NCBI GenBank assembly: GCA_016705005.1
Contig: JADIZB010000008.1
Location: 124,001-188,000, forward strand
Reading direction: 5' to 3'
Length of the DNA: 64,000 nt
DNA from: Bacteroidales bacterium
GTDB lineage: Bacteria > Bacteroidota > Bacteroidia > Bacteroidales > Lentimicrobiaceae
Shown here: piece by piece, positions 9,076 through 18,069 of the stretch
How positions within the stretch are numbered: the stretch's first letter is position 1
Layout: each line of letters starts with the position of its first letter
The notes under the pieces: generated by a model
What the model saw: only the letters and a program-made list of their open reading frames with translations
What the model was told of the DNA's origin: nothing
The model's database searches: none
Program-made: the position numbers and the translations under genes

Positions 9076-11643
9076 TTATACCGGATTTACAGGCAGTTTC
9101 TTTTGCCTGTTATTATTGAGGAGTTTATAAACCTCAAACCACGTAATGCTGAATAATCCGGCCAATGCACATATTCCGGTTTCCAGCACAGAGATGCGTT
9201 CGAACTGGAAAAGATCGAGCAGAAAGGGAACTTTCAGGATAAGCAGGAGAAAGAAAACAGCACCTCCCACAACCCATTTGACGGTTCTGTTTGGCGTAAT
9301 CAATATCCTGAAAATATTGTTTGTCCAGGAACGGTTTGAAAGAATCACAGCAATATTGCCGGCTATCAGAGTCACAAAAGTCAGCGTCCTGACTGCGTTT
9401 TCAGAGTATCCCATCCATATTCCGGAAAAATAAACAATCAGGCTGATTACAAGAATACCTATGCCTTGTGTACAGCTCAGCAGAATTTTCTGTGCCCCGA
9501 AAAAGGGGACATTGATCTCTTTCGGGGGCCTTGACATAACATTTCTCTCTTCACGTTCTGCTTCGAAAATGATGGAACAGGCCGGATCGATGATCAATTC
9601 GAGAAAAACAATATGAACGGGCCAGAGAATAAGGGGGAGATCAGCAAAAAAAACGGGGATAAGTGATAGTCCTGCAATCGGTACATGAATGGCGAAAATG
9701 TATCCGAGCGCCTTTTGAAGGTTGTCAAAAATTCTCCGGCCCATTTTCACTGCACCGACAATGGAAGCAAAATTATCATCCATCAGCACCAGCGAGGATG
9801 CTTCCCGGGCAACATCGGTACCTTTTTCTCCCATGGCAATTCCAATGTTGGAAGCTTTCAGCGCCGGGGCATCGTTCACACCATCGCCGGTCATGGCAAC
9901 AATCTCGTTGTTTCTTTTAAGAGCGTTGACAATTTTCAGTTTTTGTTCCGGTACGACACGGGCGAAGATATTCACTTCCTTTATGCGTTCACACAGTTCG
10001 TCTTCCGTCATTGCCTGAAGCTCAGGTCCGGTAATGCAGAGTTCAGGATTCAGGATGCCGATTTCCCTGCCTATATTTGTGGCTGTTACAGGGTAATCGC
10101 CGGTAATCATAATCACCCGTATGCCCGCTTTATAACACTCGCTGACAGCTGCCGGTACATTGTCACGAACAGGATCCGAAAGCCCGATCAGACCAACGAA
10201 TTCAAAATCAAAATCGTGCTGAATCTCAGGAAGATTTCCGGGGGTCAGTACGGCCCTGGCAACCCCCAAAACCCTTAATCCTGCAGAAGCCATTTCAGCA
10301 ATGGCTTTTTCATAAACTTCTGTGGTGGTTTTGTTCAGATGGCAGAGGTCAAAAATGGCTTCCGGAGCACCTTTTGCTGCAATTACCTTTTCCTTTGATC
10401 CGGTATTTGAAAATACCCTTGACATGGCCAGGAGGTCGCGCGACAAGGGATATTCCTTTTCCATCGCCCAATCGGTATGGATATGTTCTGTATTAACAAG
10501 GAATTGATCACCCGTATTGATGATTGCCCTTTCCATCGGATCGAAGGGGTTGGCCTGGCTTGACAGGATTCCATATTCAATGATTTCATGGAAGGGGTCA
10601 GGGAAATCTCCTCCGGGAATTACTGTGTGAAAACCTTTACCATTGAATAGCCGGGTAACAGTCATTTTGTTTTGAGTCAGTGTGCCGGTTTTGTCGGTAC
10701 ACAGCACGGTGGCCGAACCCAGTGTTTCAACTGCAGCAGGCTTGCGGGTAAGCACATTCTTTTTTGACATCCGCCATGCTCCCAGGGCAAGGAATATGGT
10801 TAATACAACAGGGAACTCTTCGGGCAGCATCGCCATGGCGAGGGTAATGCCTGCCAGAAATCCCTTCAATAAATCTCCCCGGGTCATGGTATAAATGGCA
10901 ATAACCAAAATACACAGGGTAATTCCGATGATGGCGAGGCGTTTTACCAGGGTGCCCATCTCCCGCTTTAGCCGGGTAGGCTCTTCTTTAACCGACTCCA
11001 GGGCTTTGCCGATTTTGCCGATTTCAGTTTGCATCGCGGTGGCCGTAACGCTGACAATTCCGTTCCCCTGAACGATCATGGAACCTGAGTAAACAACTGG
11101 AATATCATCACCCCCCGGTACGAATGACTGATCCTCTTCTTTCCATTCACGTTTGCGGACAGGCACAGGTTCTCCGGTAAGCAGCGATTCATCTGCGAGC
11201 AGATTGACACTGCTCAGAACCCTTGCATCGGCGGGCACCCTGTCGCCTTCCTGCAGAACAATGATGTCGCCCACGACCACTTCTCTTCCGGGTATTCTGA
11301 TTATTTCTCCTCCTCGGATAACCAGGGCCCGTGGACTTGCCAGATCTTTCAGGGCATCCAGTGCCTTCTCTGTTTTTTTTTCCTGATAGAATTCGATGCC
11401 CATGACCACAAATACAAAACCCAGGAGCATCATTCCCTCCCTGATATCGCCCAGAATAAGGTAAAGGCTTCCGCAGGCAACCAGTAACAGGAACATGGGT
11501 TCTCTGATAACACCCATGGCAATCTGCCATACGCCTTTGGGTTTCGATGATGGCAATTCATTGTATCCTTCAGAGATGAGCCTGGCTGCAACATCCTGCC
11601 GGCTGAGACCCTGGTATTTGTCAGAATAGAGCGAGTCGGGCAT
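9076..11643 (-). CDS. P2-type cation-transporting ATPase
   Basis: This 855-residue P-type ATPase has all hallmark elements. These are a cation ATPase N-terminal domain, the actuator motif LLTGEP (residues 155-159), the M4 motif PEEFP (274-278), the phosphorylated Asp317 in DKTGTLTQNK, and the hinge GDGVNDAPAL, followed by six C-terminal membrane helices. Order and length fit the P2A/P2B calcium-pump-like group. M4 is PEEFP rather than PEGLP, and M6 carries ELIIDP, so the transported ion (calcium, manganese or sodium) cannot be assigned with confidence. It sits in the inner membrane and uses ATP to export or redistribute a cation. A MarR-type operator lies 20 bases upstream of the start and overlaps a TAACTTTT -7-like element. 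The methyltransferase follows two bases after the stop. Confidence 0.92.
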   Translation of the reverse strand: MPDSLYSDKYQGLSRQDVAARLISEGYNELPSSKPKGVWQIAMGVIREPMFLLLVACGSLYLILGDIREGMMLLGFVFVVMGIEFYQEKKTEKALDALKDLASPRALVIRGGEIIRIPGREVVVGDIIVLQEGDRVPADARVLSSVNLLADESLLTGEPVPVRKREWKEEDQSFVPGGDDIPVVYSGSMIVQGNGIVSVTATAMQTEIGKIGKALESVKEEPTRLKREMGTLVKRLAIIGITLCILVIAIYTMTRGDLLKGFLAGITLAMAMLPEEFPVVLTIFLALGAWRMSKKNVLTRKPAAVETLGSATVLCTDKTGTLTQNKMTVTRLFNGKGFHTVIPGGDFPDPFHEIIEYGILSSQANPFDPMERAIINTGDQFLVNTEHIHTDWAMEKEYPLSRDLLAMSRVFSNTGSKEKVIAAKGAPEAIFDLCHLNKTTTEVYEKAIAEMASAGLRVLGVARAVLTPGNLPEIQHDFDFEFVGLIGLSDPVRDNVPAAVSECYKAGIRVIMITGDYPVTATNIGREIGILNPELCITGPELQAMTEDELCERIKEVNIFARVVPEQKLKIVNALKRNNEIVAMTGDGVNDAPALKASNIGIAMGEKGTDVAREASSLVLMDDNFASIVGAVKMGRRIFDNLQKALGYIFAIHVPIAGLSLIPVFFADLPLILWPVHIVFLELIIDPACSIIFEAEREERNVMSRPPKEINVPFFGAQKILLSCTQGIGILVISLIVYFSGIWMGYSENAVRTLTFVTLIAGNIAVILSNRSWTNNIFRILITPNRTVKWVVGGAVFFLLLILKVPFLLDLFQFERISVLETGICALAGLFSITWFEVYKLLNNNRQKKLPVNPV

Positions 11644-11662
11644 AAACAGTCGTTTTATAAAA

Positions 11663-11678
11663 GTTAGTATTTGCTAAC
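11663..11678. promoter_or_regulatory. Predicted MarR operator upstream of the ATPase operon
   Basis: GTTAGTA-TT-TGCTAAC is an inverted repeat with one mismatch. It shares 18 of 19 bases with the palindrome in front of the MarR gene (GTTAGTATTTRCTAACAAA). It lies 20-35 bases upstream of the ATPase start and overlaps the likely -7 element (minus strand, 11666-11659), a position expected to block transcription when bound. Confidence 0.7.
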
Positions 11679-11699
11679 AAATAGATTAAAATATTGATT

Positions 11700-12113
11700 T
11701 TATTCTGAAAGTACCTTAACCAGCAGGTCAGTCAGGCATTCAAGTTCTTCTTTATTCAGTGTCCTGCTGATGGTTTCGGCTATCCTCCTGTGCGCAAAAT
11801 CATGCATCTGATTGATCAGTTTTCCTTTCTCAGTCAGATGAAGATGGGCACTCCGCCGGTCAGCATCTGATTGCACCTTGGTTATAAAATCTCTTTCAAT
11901 CAACTTGTCAACAGCCACTTTAACTGTTGGTTTGGTGAGTTTCAGCGAGGCAGAAAGCTCTGTTATATTCGGATTTCCAAGCCTGCTGATTGTTTCCAGA
12001 TAGTGCATCTGGGTATGGGTGAGGTTGGAAAGGTTAAACTGTATTTTGGCAGACTCTTCCATCTGTCCTATCATGGCGGATAATCCTGCAACAATATCTA
12101 TCAGCTCTTTCAT
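11700..12113 (-). CDS. MarR-family transcriptional regulator
   Basis: With the start at 12113 (MKELIDIV) the protein has 137 residues, the usual MarR length. The winged helix-turn-helix is clear: NITELSASLKLTKPTVKVAVDKLIERDFI as helix-turn-recognition helix, then the wing with DRRSAHLHLTEKG. The upstream in-frame ATG at 12143 would lie within the promoter and operator and is rejected. The gene is followed after 56 bases by the ATPase. The same palindrome sits in front of both, so the protein probably represses itself and the ATPase-methyltransferase operon and releases DNA on binding a ligand. The ligand is not known. Confidence 0.88.
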   Translation of the reverse strand: MKELIDIVAGLSAMIGQMEESAKIQFNLSNLTHTQMHYLETISRLGNPNITELSASLKLTKPTVKVAVDKLIERDFITKVQSDADRRSAHLHLTEKGKLINQMHDFAHRRIAETISRTLNKEELECLTDLLVKVLSE

Positions 12114-12117
12114 GACG

Positions 12118-12125
12118 CAAATATA
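12118..12125 (-). promoter_or_regulatory. -7 promoter element of the MarR gene, nearly leaderless
   Basis: On the minus strand this reads TATATTTG, a full TAnnTTTG match. Bacteroides spacing puts the transcript start at about 12114, one base before the ATG at 12113, so the mRNA would have essentially no leader. Confidence 0.6.
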
Positions 12126-12141
12126 GTTAGTATTTACTAAC
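12126..12141. promoter_or_regulatory. Predicted autoregulatory MarR operator
   Basis: GTTAGTA-TT-TACTAAC is a perfect 7+7 inverted repeat directly abutting the -7 element of the MarR gene, between it and the -33 position. The near-identical site at 11663-11678 upstream of the ATPase supports it being the binding site of the MarR protein. Confidence 0.75.
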
Positions 12142-12276
12142 AAAATATTATTTTTGTTTTTATATGATTATTTTAATGTCAAACGATGATTGTTTGTGCG
12201 TGTGATGATGCTATTTGCCTCACATGGCAGATCAATCGTTCTGATTTCTTCGTAAATTGCACCCTCATTCCGGGTT

Positions 12277-14184
12277 ATGAAAACCATCATCGATCTTTTC
12301 GGGGAGAGTGTGTCGAATTATGCAGATAATATTTATCTGTATGAGAAAACAACACTTGAATACAAGGGAACTACCTATGCTGAGGTTTACGATCAGGTTA
12401 GTAAAGTTGCGGCAGGGTTGCTTGCGCTCGGGATTGAGCCCGGCGACCGGGTGGCCATCCTTTCAGAAGCCAGAAATGCCTGGATAATCAGTGAACTGGC
12501 CATACTTTTTGCAGGAGCCTGCAGTGTTCCATTGTCTGTCAGACTTGATGCCGCCACAGATCTGAAGTTCCGCCTGCTACATTCAGGTACCCGTATGGTG
12601 GTTGTATCTGGTCTGCATGCATCCAAAATTCAGGAAATCCGCGTGCAGTTGCCTGGGCTTGAGAAGGTGATATTTATTGATGGCAAGCCGGAAGGTGCAG
12701 ATTCCAACCACACTTTTTCTGAACTTTTGGAAATGGGTTCAAAATTTCTTGAAACCAGCAGGGCTGTCCTTGAACAGCGAAAGTCGGCTGTTAAGCCGGA
12801 TGATCTGGCCAACATTTCCTATACATCAGGCACCACCGCCGATCCGAAAGGCATTATGCTTACCCATCTGAATTATGTGGCCAATGTAAAACAGGCGCTC
12901 ACCCTGATGGATATTCCTCCGACCCACCGTACGCTTGCCATCCTGCCCTGGGACCATTCTTTTGCGCACACGGCCTGCCTTTATTGTTTTATGGCAAAAG
13001 GTGCCGCGGTTGGTTCGGTTCAGGCGGGCAAATCCGCCATGGAGGCCATCAAAAATGTTCCGGTCAACATAAGAGAGCTGAAGCCTCATATCATGATGAG
13101 TGTTCCGGCGCTTTCAAGAAATTTCCGGAAAAACATAGAATCTGCCATTGCCGCAAAAGGAAAACCTGCAGTTGCCATGTTCAAACATGCCCTGTCTGTT
13201 GCCTATGCTTATAATGGTTTAGGCTTTAATAAAGGGCATGGGTGGAGATCATTCCTGAAGCCACTGGTATGGTTATACGACAGGATTTTGTTCCGGAAAG
13301 TCAGAATGGCTTTTGGTGGTGAAATGGAATTCTTCATCGGAGGCGGGGCTCTCCTTGATATTGAGTTGCAGCGATTCTTCTATGCCATCGGAATTCCTGT
13401 CTGTCAGGGTTATGGTCTTTCCGAGGCTGCTCCGATCATATCATCCAACTCGCTGAAAAACATCAAGATGGGAACATCGGGCCGCCTGGTTGATTATCTT
13501 GAACTCAGAATCTGTGATACAGAGGGTAAACAGCTCCCGGAAGGCGAAACCGGTGAAATAGTCATCAGGGGAGAAAATGTGATGAAGGGCTACTGGAACA
13601 ATCCCAAAGCTTCAGCCGAAGTATTGAGGGATGGCTGGCTGCATACCGGTGATCTGGGATACATGGATGAGGATGGTTTTCTGATTGTGCTCGGGCGATA
13701 TAAAAGCCTTCTTATTGCCAACGATGGTGAGAAATACAGTCCGGAGGGAATCGAAGAAGCCATTACCGATCAGTCGGTTTACATCAGCCAGTGCATGTTA
13801 TACAACAATCAGCAACCATATACGGTTGCCCTGTTGGTCCCCTCAATTACCGACATCAACCGTTATCTTGAGCACTCAGGGGTGAAACCCGGAAGTGTGG
13901 AAGGAATCGACGCAGCTTTAAGGCTCATACAGCATGAAATAGACGCTTACTACGGCCATGGCCGCCATGCAGGGCTGTTTCCCGAGCGCTGGCTTCCTTC
14001 AGCCATCTGTGTTTTACCGGAGGCTTTCACTGAGCAGAACCATTTTATGAATTTTTCAATGAAAATGGTCAGGGGTAAAATCACGGATGCCTATCAGGAG
14101 TCCATCGGTTTTCTTTATTCACCTGCTGCAAAGAATATACTGAACGACCGCAACAGGAGAAATCTCATGAAATGGTATGAATAG
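12277..14184 (+). CDS. Long-chain-fatty-acid-CoA ligase (AMP-binding)
   Basis: The 635-residue protein belongs to the adenylate-forming family and resembles bacterial long-chain acyl-CoA synthetases. Core motifs are the P-loop-like YTSGTTADPKGIMLTH, GYGLSEAAP, the HTGDLGYMDEDGF Asp that binds ribose, the hinge GRYKSLLIANDGEKYSPEGIE, and a C-terminal lysine region (MKMVRGKI). It should activate a fatty acid with ATP and transfer it to CoA in the cytoplasm. Residue Ala replaces the second Gly usually seen in SGTTGxPKG. The gene is divergent from the MarR regulator with about 160 bases between starts; a link to that regulator is possible but unproved, since the operator abuts the MarR side. Confidence 0.9.
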   Translation: MKTIIDLFGESVSNYADNIYLYEKTTLEYKGTTYAEVYDQVSKVAAGLLALGIEPGDRVAILSEARNAWIISELAILFAGACSVPLSVRLDAATDLKFRLLHSGTRMVVVSGLHASKIQEIRVQLPGLEKVIFIDGKPEGADSNHTFSELLEMGSKFLETSRAVLEQRKSAVKPDDLANISYTSGTTADPKGIMLTHLNYVANVKQALTLMDIPPTHRTLAILPWDHSFAHTACLYCFMAKGAAVGSVQAGKSAMEAIKNVPVNIRELKPHIMMSVPALSRNFRKNIESAIAAKGKPAVAMFKHALSVAYAYNGLGFNKGHGWRSFLKPLVWLYDRILFRKVRMAFGGEMEFFIGGGALLDIELQRFFYAIGIPVCQGYGLSEAAPIISSNSLKNIKMGTSGRLVDYLELRICDTEGKQLPEGETGEIVIRGENVMKGYWNNPKASAEVLRDGWLHTGDLGYMDEDGFLIVLGRYKSLLIANDGEKYSPEGIEEAITDQSVYISQCMLYNNQQPYTVALLVPSITDINRYLEHSGVKPGSVEGIDAALRLIQHEIDAYYGHGRHAGLFPERWLPSAICVLPEAFTEQNHFMNFSMKMVRGKITDAYQESIGFLYSPAAKNILNDRNRRNLMKWYE

Positions 14185-14553
14185 TGATTTTGTCTGCAAC
14201 ATGAATAAGAAGGATCCGACCGGAAGAATATAGTTTTGGTTTCTGTTGTGACTGCAGGAAAAGCCATTGGCAGTGCCGGATGAATATCATTTTCTGAAGT
14301 ATTGGTCTCTGGATTCCGGGATGCACTTTCTTCAACAAATCCATTTCAATATTAAAATTTCAGGATCTGAAATGGCGGCTTTTGATAATTGTAAATTCCG
14401 GGTTTGATTTGCTCCTGAAATCATCTTTTAAAGCAATGAAAAACAGAAAGATATAAATAACCGGCGATGGATGTATTTATGTACACTTATTAAAATATGT
14501 TAAAGTGTAGATTTCTGATTACCAGTCTGTCTTTACCAATCATGATCTTTTTA
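14185..14553. other. Intergenic region, no gene seen
   Basis: About 370 bases between the acyl-CoA synthetase and tilS. No coding frame, RNA gene or strong hairpin was seen; only the tilS promoter at its right end is recognisable. Confidence 0.4.
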
Positions 14554-14561
14554 TAACTTTG
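14554..14561 (+). promoter_or_regulatory. -7 promoter element of tilS, nearly leaderless
   Basis: TAACTTTG is a full match to TAnnTTTG. The expected transcript start is about 14565, one base before the tilS ATG, so the message is predicted to be leaderless. Confidence 0.6.
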
Positions 14562-14565
14562 TCGC

Positions 14566-15900
14566 ATGCTCGGGCAGTTTAAGCATTATATTTCCTCCTT
14601 TGGTCTCTTTTTACCTGAAGAACCGGTATTGCTGGCGATCAGCGGTGGTGTTGATTCTATGGTTATGGCTGAGCTCTTTCACAGGGCCGGTTTTAACTTT
14701 GCCATTGCACACTGCAATTTCAACCTTCGGGGAAGTGAATCAAACCAGGATGAAGCTTTTGTTACATCGATGGCCGAAACCTACAAAGTCAGGTTTTTTG
14801 TCAGGCAGTTTAAAACGAGGGAGTATGCCGGTTTTAACAAGATGTCGGTACAGATGGCCGCCCGCACACTGCGGTATGAGTGGTTCGATGAACTGGTGCA
14901 GTCGGAAGGATTCAGGGCGGTTGCTACAGCTCACCACCTTGACGACCAGATAGAAACATTTTTTATCAATGTACTTCGGGGTACAGGAATAGGCGGGTTG
15001 CACGGAATCCTGCCCAACCGGACACGGATTGTGCATCCCATGATGTATGCCTTCCGCCGGCAGATTGAAGAGTTTGCCGGGGATGAGGCGATCAGTTATC
15101 GCGAAGACAGTTCAAACCGCTCCTCTAAGTATGTAAGAAACAAAATCAGGCACGATCTGGTGCCACTGTTGGGTGAGATCAACCCTGAATTCAGGAAAAC
15201 CATCACTTCTACCATCGACAGGATGCGTGAAACTGAAATGTTGTTGCACAATCACCTGGAAGCGGTATGGAACAAATCAGGCACCTTCGGGAAGGATTAC
15301 GCAACACTGAAAATCAGTGAATTATTGAATCTTCAGCCACTTGAAGTCTATATGTACGAGTTGCTGCAGCCGTTTAATTTTAACCGGAGTGTCACCGATG
15401 AGGTGGCGGCCGGACTGGAGGATATCTCAGGGAAGCAGTATTTTTCACAAACACACCGGCTGGTCAAAGACCGTGAGATGCTCCTGATTACAGCACTTGG
15501 TCCGGTGGGTGCGCCACCGGCTGGTGAAATAATTATCAATGAGGAGAACCCTGAGCTGAAAAAGCCGATTCATCTCAGATTCTCAATTATAGAAAATCAC
15601 CCGGGTCTGGCTGTTTCAAAAAGCGGGAACATTGCCATGCTTGATGTTTCGGGAATAGAATGGCCCCTCAGGCTCCGGAAATGGAAAGAAGGTGATACCT
15701 TTGTACCCTATGGCATGAATAACCATAAGAAACTCAGCGATTTTTTCATCGACAATAAGTTTTCTATCGTTGAAAAGGAAAATGCCTGGTTGCTTATCAG
15801 TGGGAATGAAATAGCCTGGCTCGTCGGACACCGCATCGGAAATGCTTTCAGAATAAAAAGTGAAACAAAAAGGATTCTCAAAATAGAATGGCTTGATTAG
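14566..15900 (+). CDS. tilS: tRNA(Ile)-lysidine synthetase
   Basis: The 444-residue protein has the PP-loop ATP pyrophosphatase signature SGGVDS at residues 26-31, the HCNFNLRG segment and the TAHHLDDQIETFFINVLRGTG motif of TilS. A C-terminal domain follows (PLRLRKWKEGDTFVPYGM, DFFIDNKF) that binds tRNA. TilS modifies the wobble cytidine of the AUA-reading isoleucine tRNA to lysidine using ATP and lysine, and is essential in most bacteria. Length and N-terminus match the family, supporting the start at 14566 even though it sits only four bases after the -7 promoter element. A dsbD-type gene follows after 27 bases and is probably cotranscribed. Confidence 0.95.
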   Translation: MLGQFKHYISSFGLFLPEEPVLLAISGGVDSMVMAELFHRAGFNFAIAHCNFNLRGSESNQDEAFVTSMAETYKVRFFVRQFKTREYAGFNKMSVQMAARTLRYEWFDELVQSEGFRAVATAHHLDDQIETFFINVLRGTGIGGLHGILPNRTRIVHPMMYAFRRQIEEFAGDEAISYREDSSNRSSKYVRNKIRHDLVPLLGEINPEFRKTITSTIDRMRETEMLLHNHLEAVWNKSGTFGKDYATLKISELLNLQPLEVYMYELLQPFNFNRSVTDEVAAGLEDISGKQYFSQTHRLVKDREMLLITALGPVGAPPAGEIIINEENPELKKPIHLRFSIIENHPGLAVSKSGNIAMLDVSGIEWPLRLRKWKEGDTFVPYGMNNHKKLSDFFIDNKFSIVEKENAWLLISGNEIAWLVGHRIGNAFRIKSETKRILKIEWLD

Positions 15901-15927
15901 CTGCCTGAGTACTAAATTTAACCAAGG

Positions 15928-18024
15928 ATGACCCAAAAACTGAAAAATGTCATATTGCTGCTGGCTTTCGCCATGGCAATACCCCTGATCACCGGTGCCC
16001 AGGTGATGAAACCTGTAAAGTGGACATTCAGCACAAAACAAATCAGCCCGGCTGAGGTTCAGCTGATTTTTACAGCCTCCATCGACAGACCGTGGCATTT
16101 ATATTCGCAGGATGTGCCACCCCCACCTGACGGTCCTGTGGCGACATCCTTTAACTTTGAAAAAAGCAGGGATTTTAAGACCATCGGTAAGGTAAAGGAA
16201 TCAAAATCCGTTGAAGAATTTGACAATCAGTTTCAGGCTACACTGAAGTATTTTAACGATAAGGCAGTCTTTACTCAAACCATCGGTGTGCTTTCTGCAA
16301 AAGATTTTAAAGTTACCGGTTACCTGGAATTTATGTGCTGCGATGATAAGCAATGCCTTGCCCCGGAAACGGTGGATTTTGAATTCAACATCAAAGGAAA
16401 CCCGGATGCAGGAGCGGCTGTGGTTCCTGTCACCACTCCCGGCGAAACAGCTCCGGCCGATACATCCACCGCTGTTGCTGACACTGCAGGGCAATCGGAT
16501 TCGGTGCAGCAGGCTGAGATCAAACCGGTAAGCAATGGCGGCCTGGATGAGAATTCATCGCTCTGGAAGCTCTTTTTCCTGTCTTTTCTGGCCGGACTGG
16601 CTGCCATTCTGACACCCTGTGTATTTCCTATGATTCCTATGACGGTTACTTTTTTCCTCAAGGAAAAGGATAAAGTGAAAGCCAAAGCACAGGCACTTAT
16701 TTATGGCATTTCCATCATCCTGATTTATACAGTAATCGGAACTGTTGTGGCTGTGACGCTTGGCGCCAACTTTGCGAATTTCCTGAGTACACACTGGATT
16801 CCCAATGTGCTGTTCTTCCTGATATTCATATTCTTTGCCGCTTCATTCCTGGGGATGTTTGAAATTACACTGCCCAGCTGGATGATCAACAAATCAGATG
16901 CTCAGGCCGACCGGGGAGGCATCATTGGTGCCTTCTTTATGGCTTTTACCCTGGTACTGGTTTCATTTTCATGCACCGGACCCATTGTTGGCGCCATTCT
17001 GGTGGCTTCAGCCGGAGGGGAGGTGCTTGAGCCAATCATAGGGATGCTTGGTTTTTCGCTCGCTTTTGCATTGCCGTTCACCTTATTTGCCTTTTTTCCA
17101 CGCTGGCTCAACAATATGCCTAAGTCGGGCGGATGGCTGAATTCAGTGAAGGTTGTGCTGGGATTTATCGAGCTGGCGCTTGGCCTGAAATTTCTCAGCA
17201 TTGCCGATCAGACTTACCACTGGGGCATTCTTGACCGTGAAATTTACCTTGCTATATGGATTGTTATCTTTACCCTGATGGGATTTTACCTGCTGGGTAA
17301 GCTGAAGTTTTCGCACGACAGCGACCTGAAATATATAGCTGTGCCGAGACTTGGTCTGGCGATAGCAACATTCACATTCGTTGCTTATATGATTCCCGGT
17401 ATGTTCGGTGCGCCTCTGCAGGCATTGTCGGGCTACCTGCCACCTCAGGCAACCCACGATTTTGACCTGAATAAGATTATCCGTGACAATATCCAGGTTT
17501 ATGGTACCAGTGGGGGTCAGGGTGCTGAACACGTTGGTTCAACCCTGTGCGATAAACCAAAATATGGTGATATACTTCACCTTCCTCATGGGTTGGAGGG
17601 CTATTTTGATTACGAACAGGCACTTGCCTGCGCAGCAAAACAACAGAAACCCGTGTTTATTGACTTCACAGGCCATGGTTGTGTTAACTGCCGGGAGATG
17701 GAGTCCAGGGTGTGGTCAGATCCACGTGTGTTAAAGAAACTCCGTGAAGATTTTGTGTTGGTCGCACTTTATGTGGATGATAAAACAGAACTTCCCGAAT
17801 CAGAATGGATTACATCCACCTACGATGGAAAAGTGAAGAAAACCATCGGTAAAAAATATGCCGATTACCAGATCAGCAAATACAACATCAATGCCCAGCC
17901 TTACTATGTGTTGCTGGATGCGAAGGGTGAACTGCTGGTTTCACCGAAAGCCTATGACCTTGATGTGGATAAGTTCCTGGAGTTTCTCGACAGCGGACTG
18001 GCAGAGTTTAAAAAGAGGAAATGA
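15928..18024 (+). CDS. DsbD-type thiol:disulfide interchange protein (cytochrome c biogenesis-like)
   Basis: The 698-residue protein has a signal peptide and then a periplasmic DsbD-alpha-like domain with a cysteine cluster (MCCDDKQCLAPE). A transmembrane DsbD-beta/CcdA-like core of about eight helices follows, with the paired cysteines in TPCVFPMIP and FSCTGP. The C-terminal thioredoxin-like domain has a CVNC active site at residues 585-588. Such proteins carry electrons from cytoplasmic thioredoxin across the inner membrane to keep periplasmic thiols reduced, supporting disulfide isomerisation or cytochrome c maturation. It lies 27 bases after tilS, and a strong terminator follows its stop. 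Confidence 0.9.
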   Translation: MTQKLKNVILLLAFAMAIPLITGAQVMKPVKWTFSTKQISPAEVQLIFTASIDRPWHLYSQDVPPPPDGPVATSFNFEKSRDFKTIGKVKESKSVEEFDNQFQATLKYFNDKAVFTQTIGVLSAKDFKVTGYLEFMCCDDKQCLAPETVDFEFNIKGNPDAGAAVVPVTTPGETAPADTSTAVADTAGQSDSVQQAEIKPVSNGGLDENSSLWKLFFLSFLAGLAAILTPCVFPMIPMTVTFFLKEKDKVKAKAQALIYGISIILIYTVIGTVVAVTLGANFANFLSTHWIPNVLFFLIFIFFAASFLGMFEITLPSWMINKSDAQADRGGIIGAFFMAFTLVLVSFSCTGPIVGAILVASAGGEVLEPIIGMLGFSLAFALPFTLFAFFPRWLNNMPKSGGWLNSVKVVLGFIELALGLKFLSIADQTYHWGILDREIYLAIWIVIFTLMGFYLLGKLKFSHDSDLKYIAVPRLGLAIATFTFVAYMIPGMFGAPLQALSGYLPPQATHDFDLNKIIRDNIQVYGTSGGQGAEHVGSTLCDKPKYGDILHLPHGLEGYFDYEQALACAAKQQKPVFIDFTGHGCVNCREMESRVWSDPRVLKKLREDFVLVALYVDDKTELPESEWITSTYDGKVKKTIGKKYADYQISKYNINAQPYYVLLDAKGELLVSPKAYDLDVDKFLEFLDSGLAEFKKRK

Positions 18025-18031
18025 TATTGTG

Positions 18032-18056
18032 AAAAGGGAGCCACCGGCTCCCTTTT
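18032..18056. terminator. Bidirectional intrinsic terminator
   Basis: An 11-bp stem (AAAAGGGAGCC with GGCTCCCTTTT) closes a three-base ACC loop. T-rich tracts at the ends on both strands let it serve the dsbD-type gene and the convergent esterase gene that ends at 18070. Confidence 0.85.
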
Positions 18057-18069
18057 TTGATTAAATATC

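Noticed and set aside
9663..10278. Long frames antisense to the P-type ATPase
   Set aside because: They are shadows of the ATPase codon pattern and lack domains or start signals.
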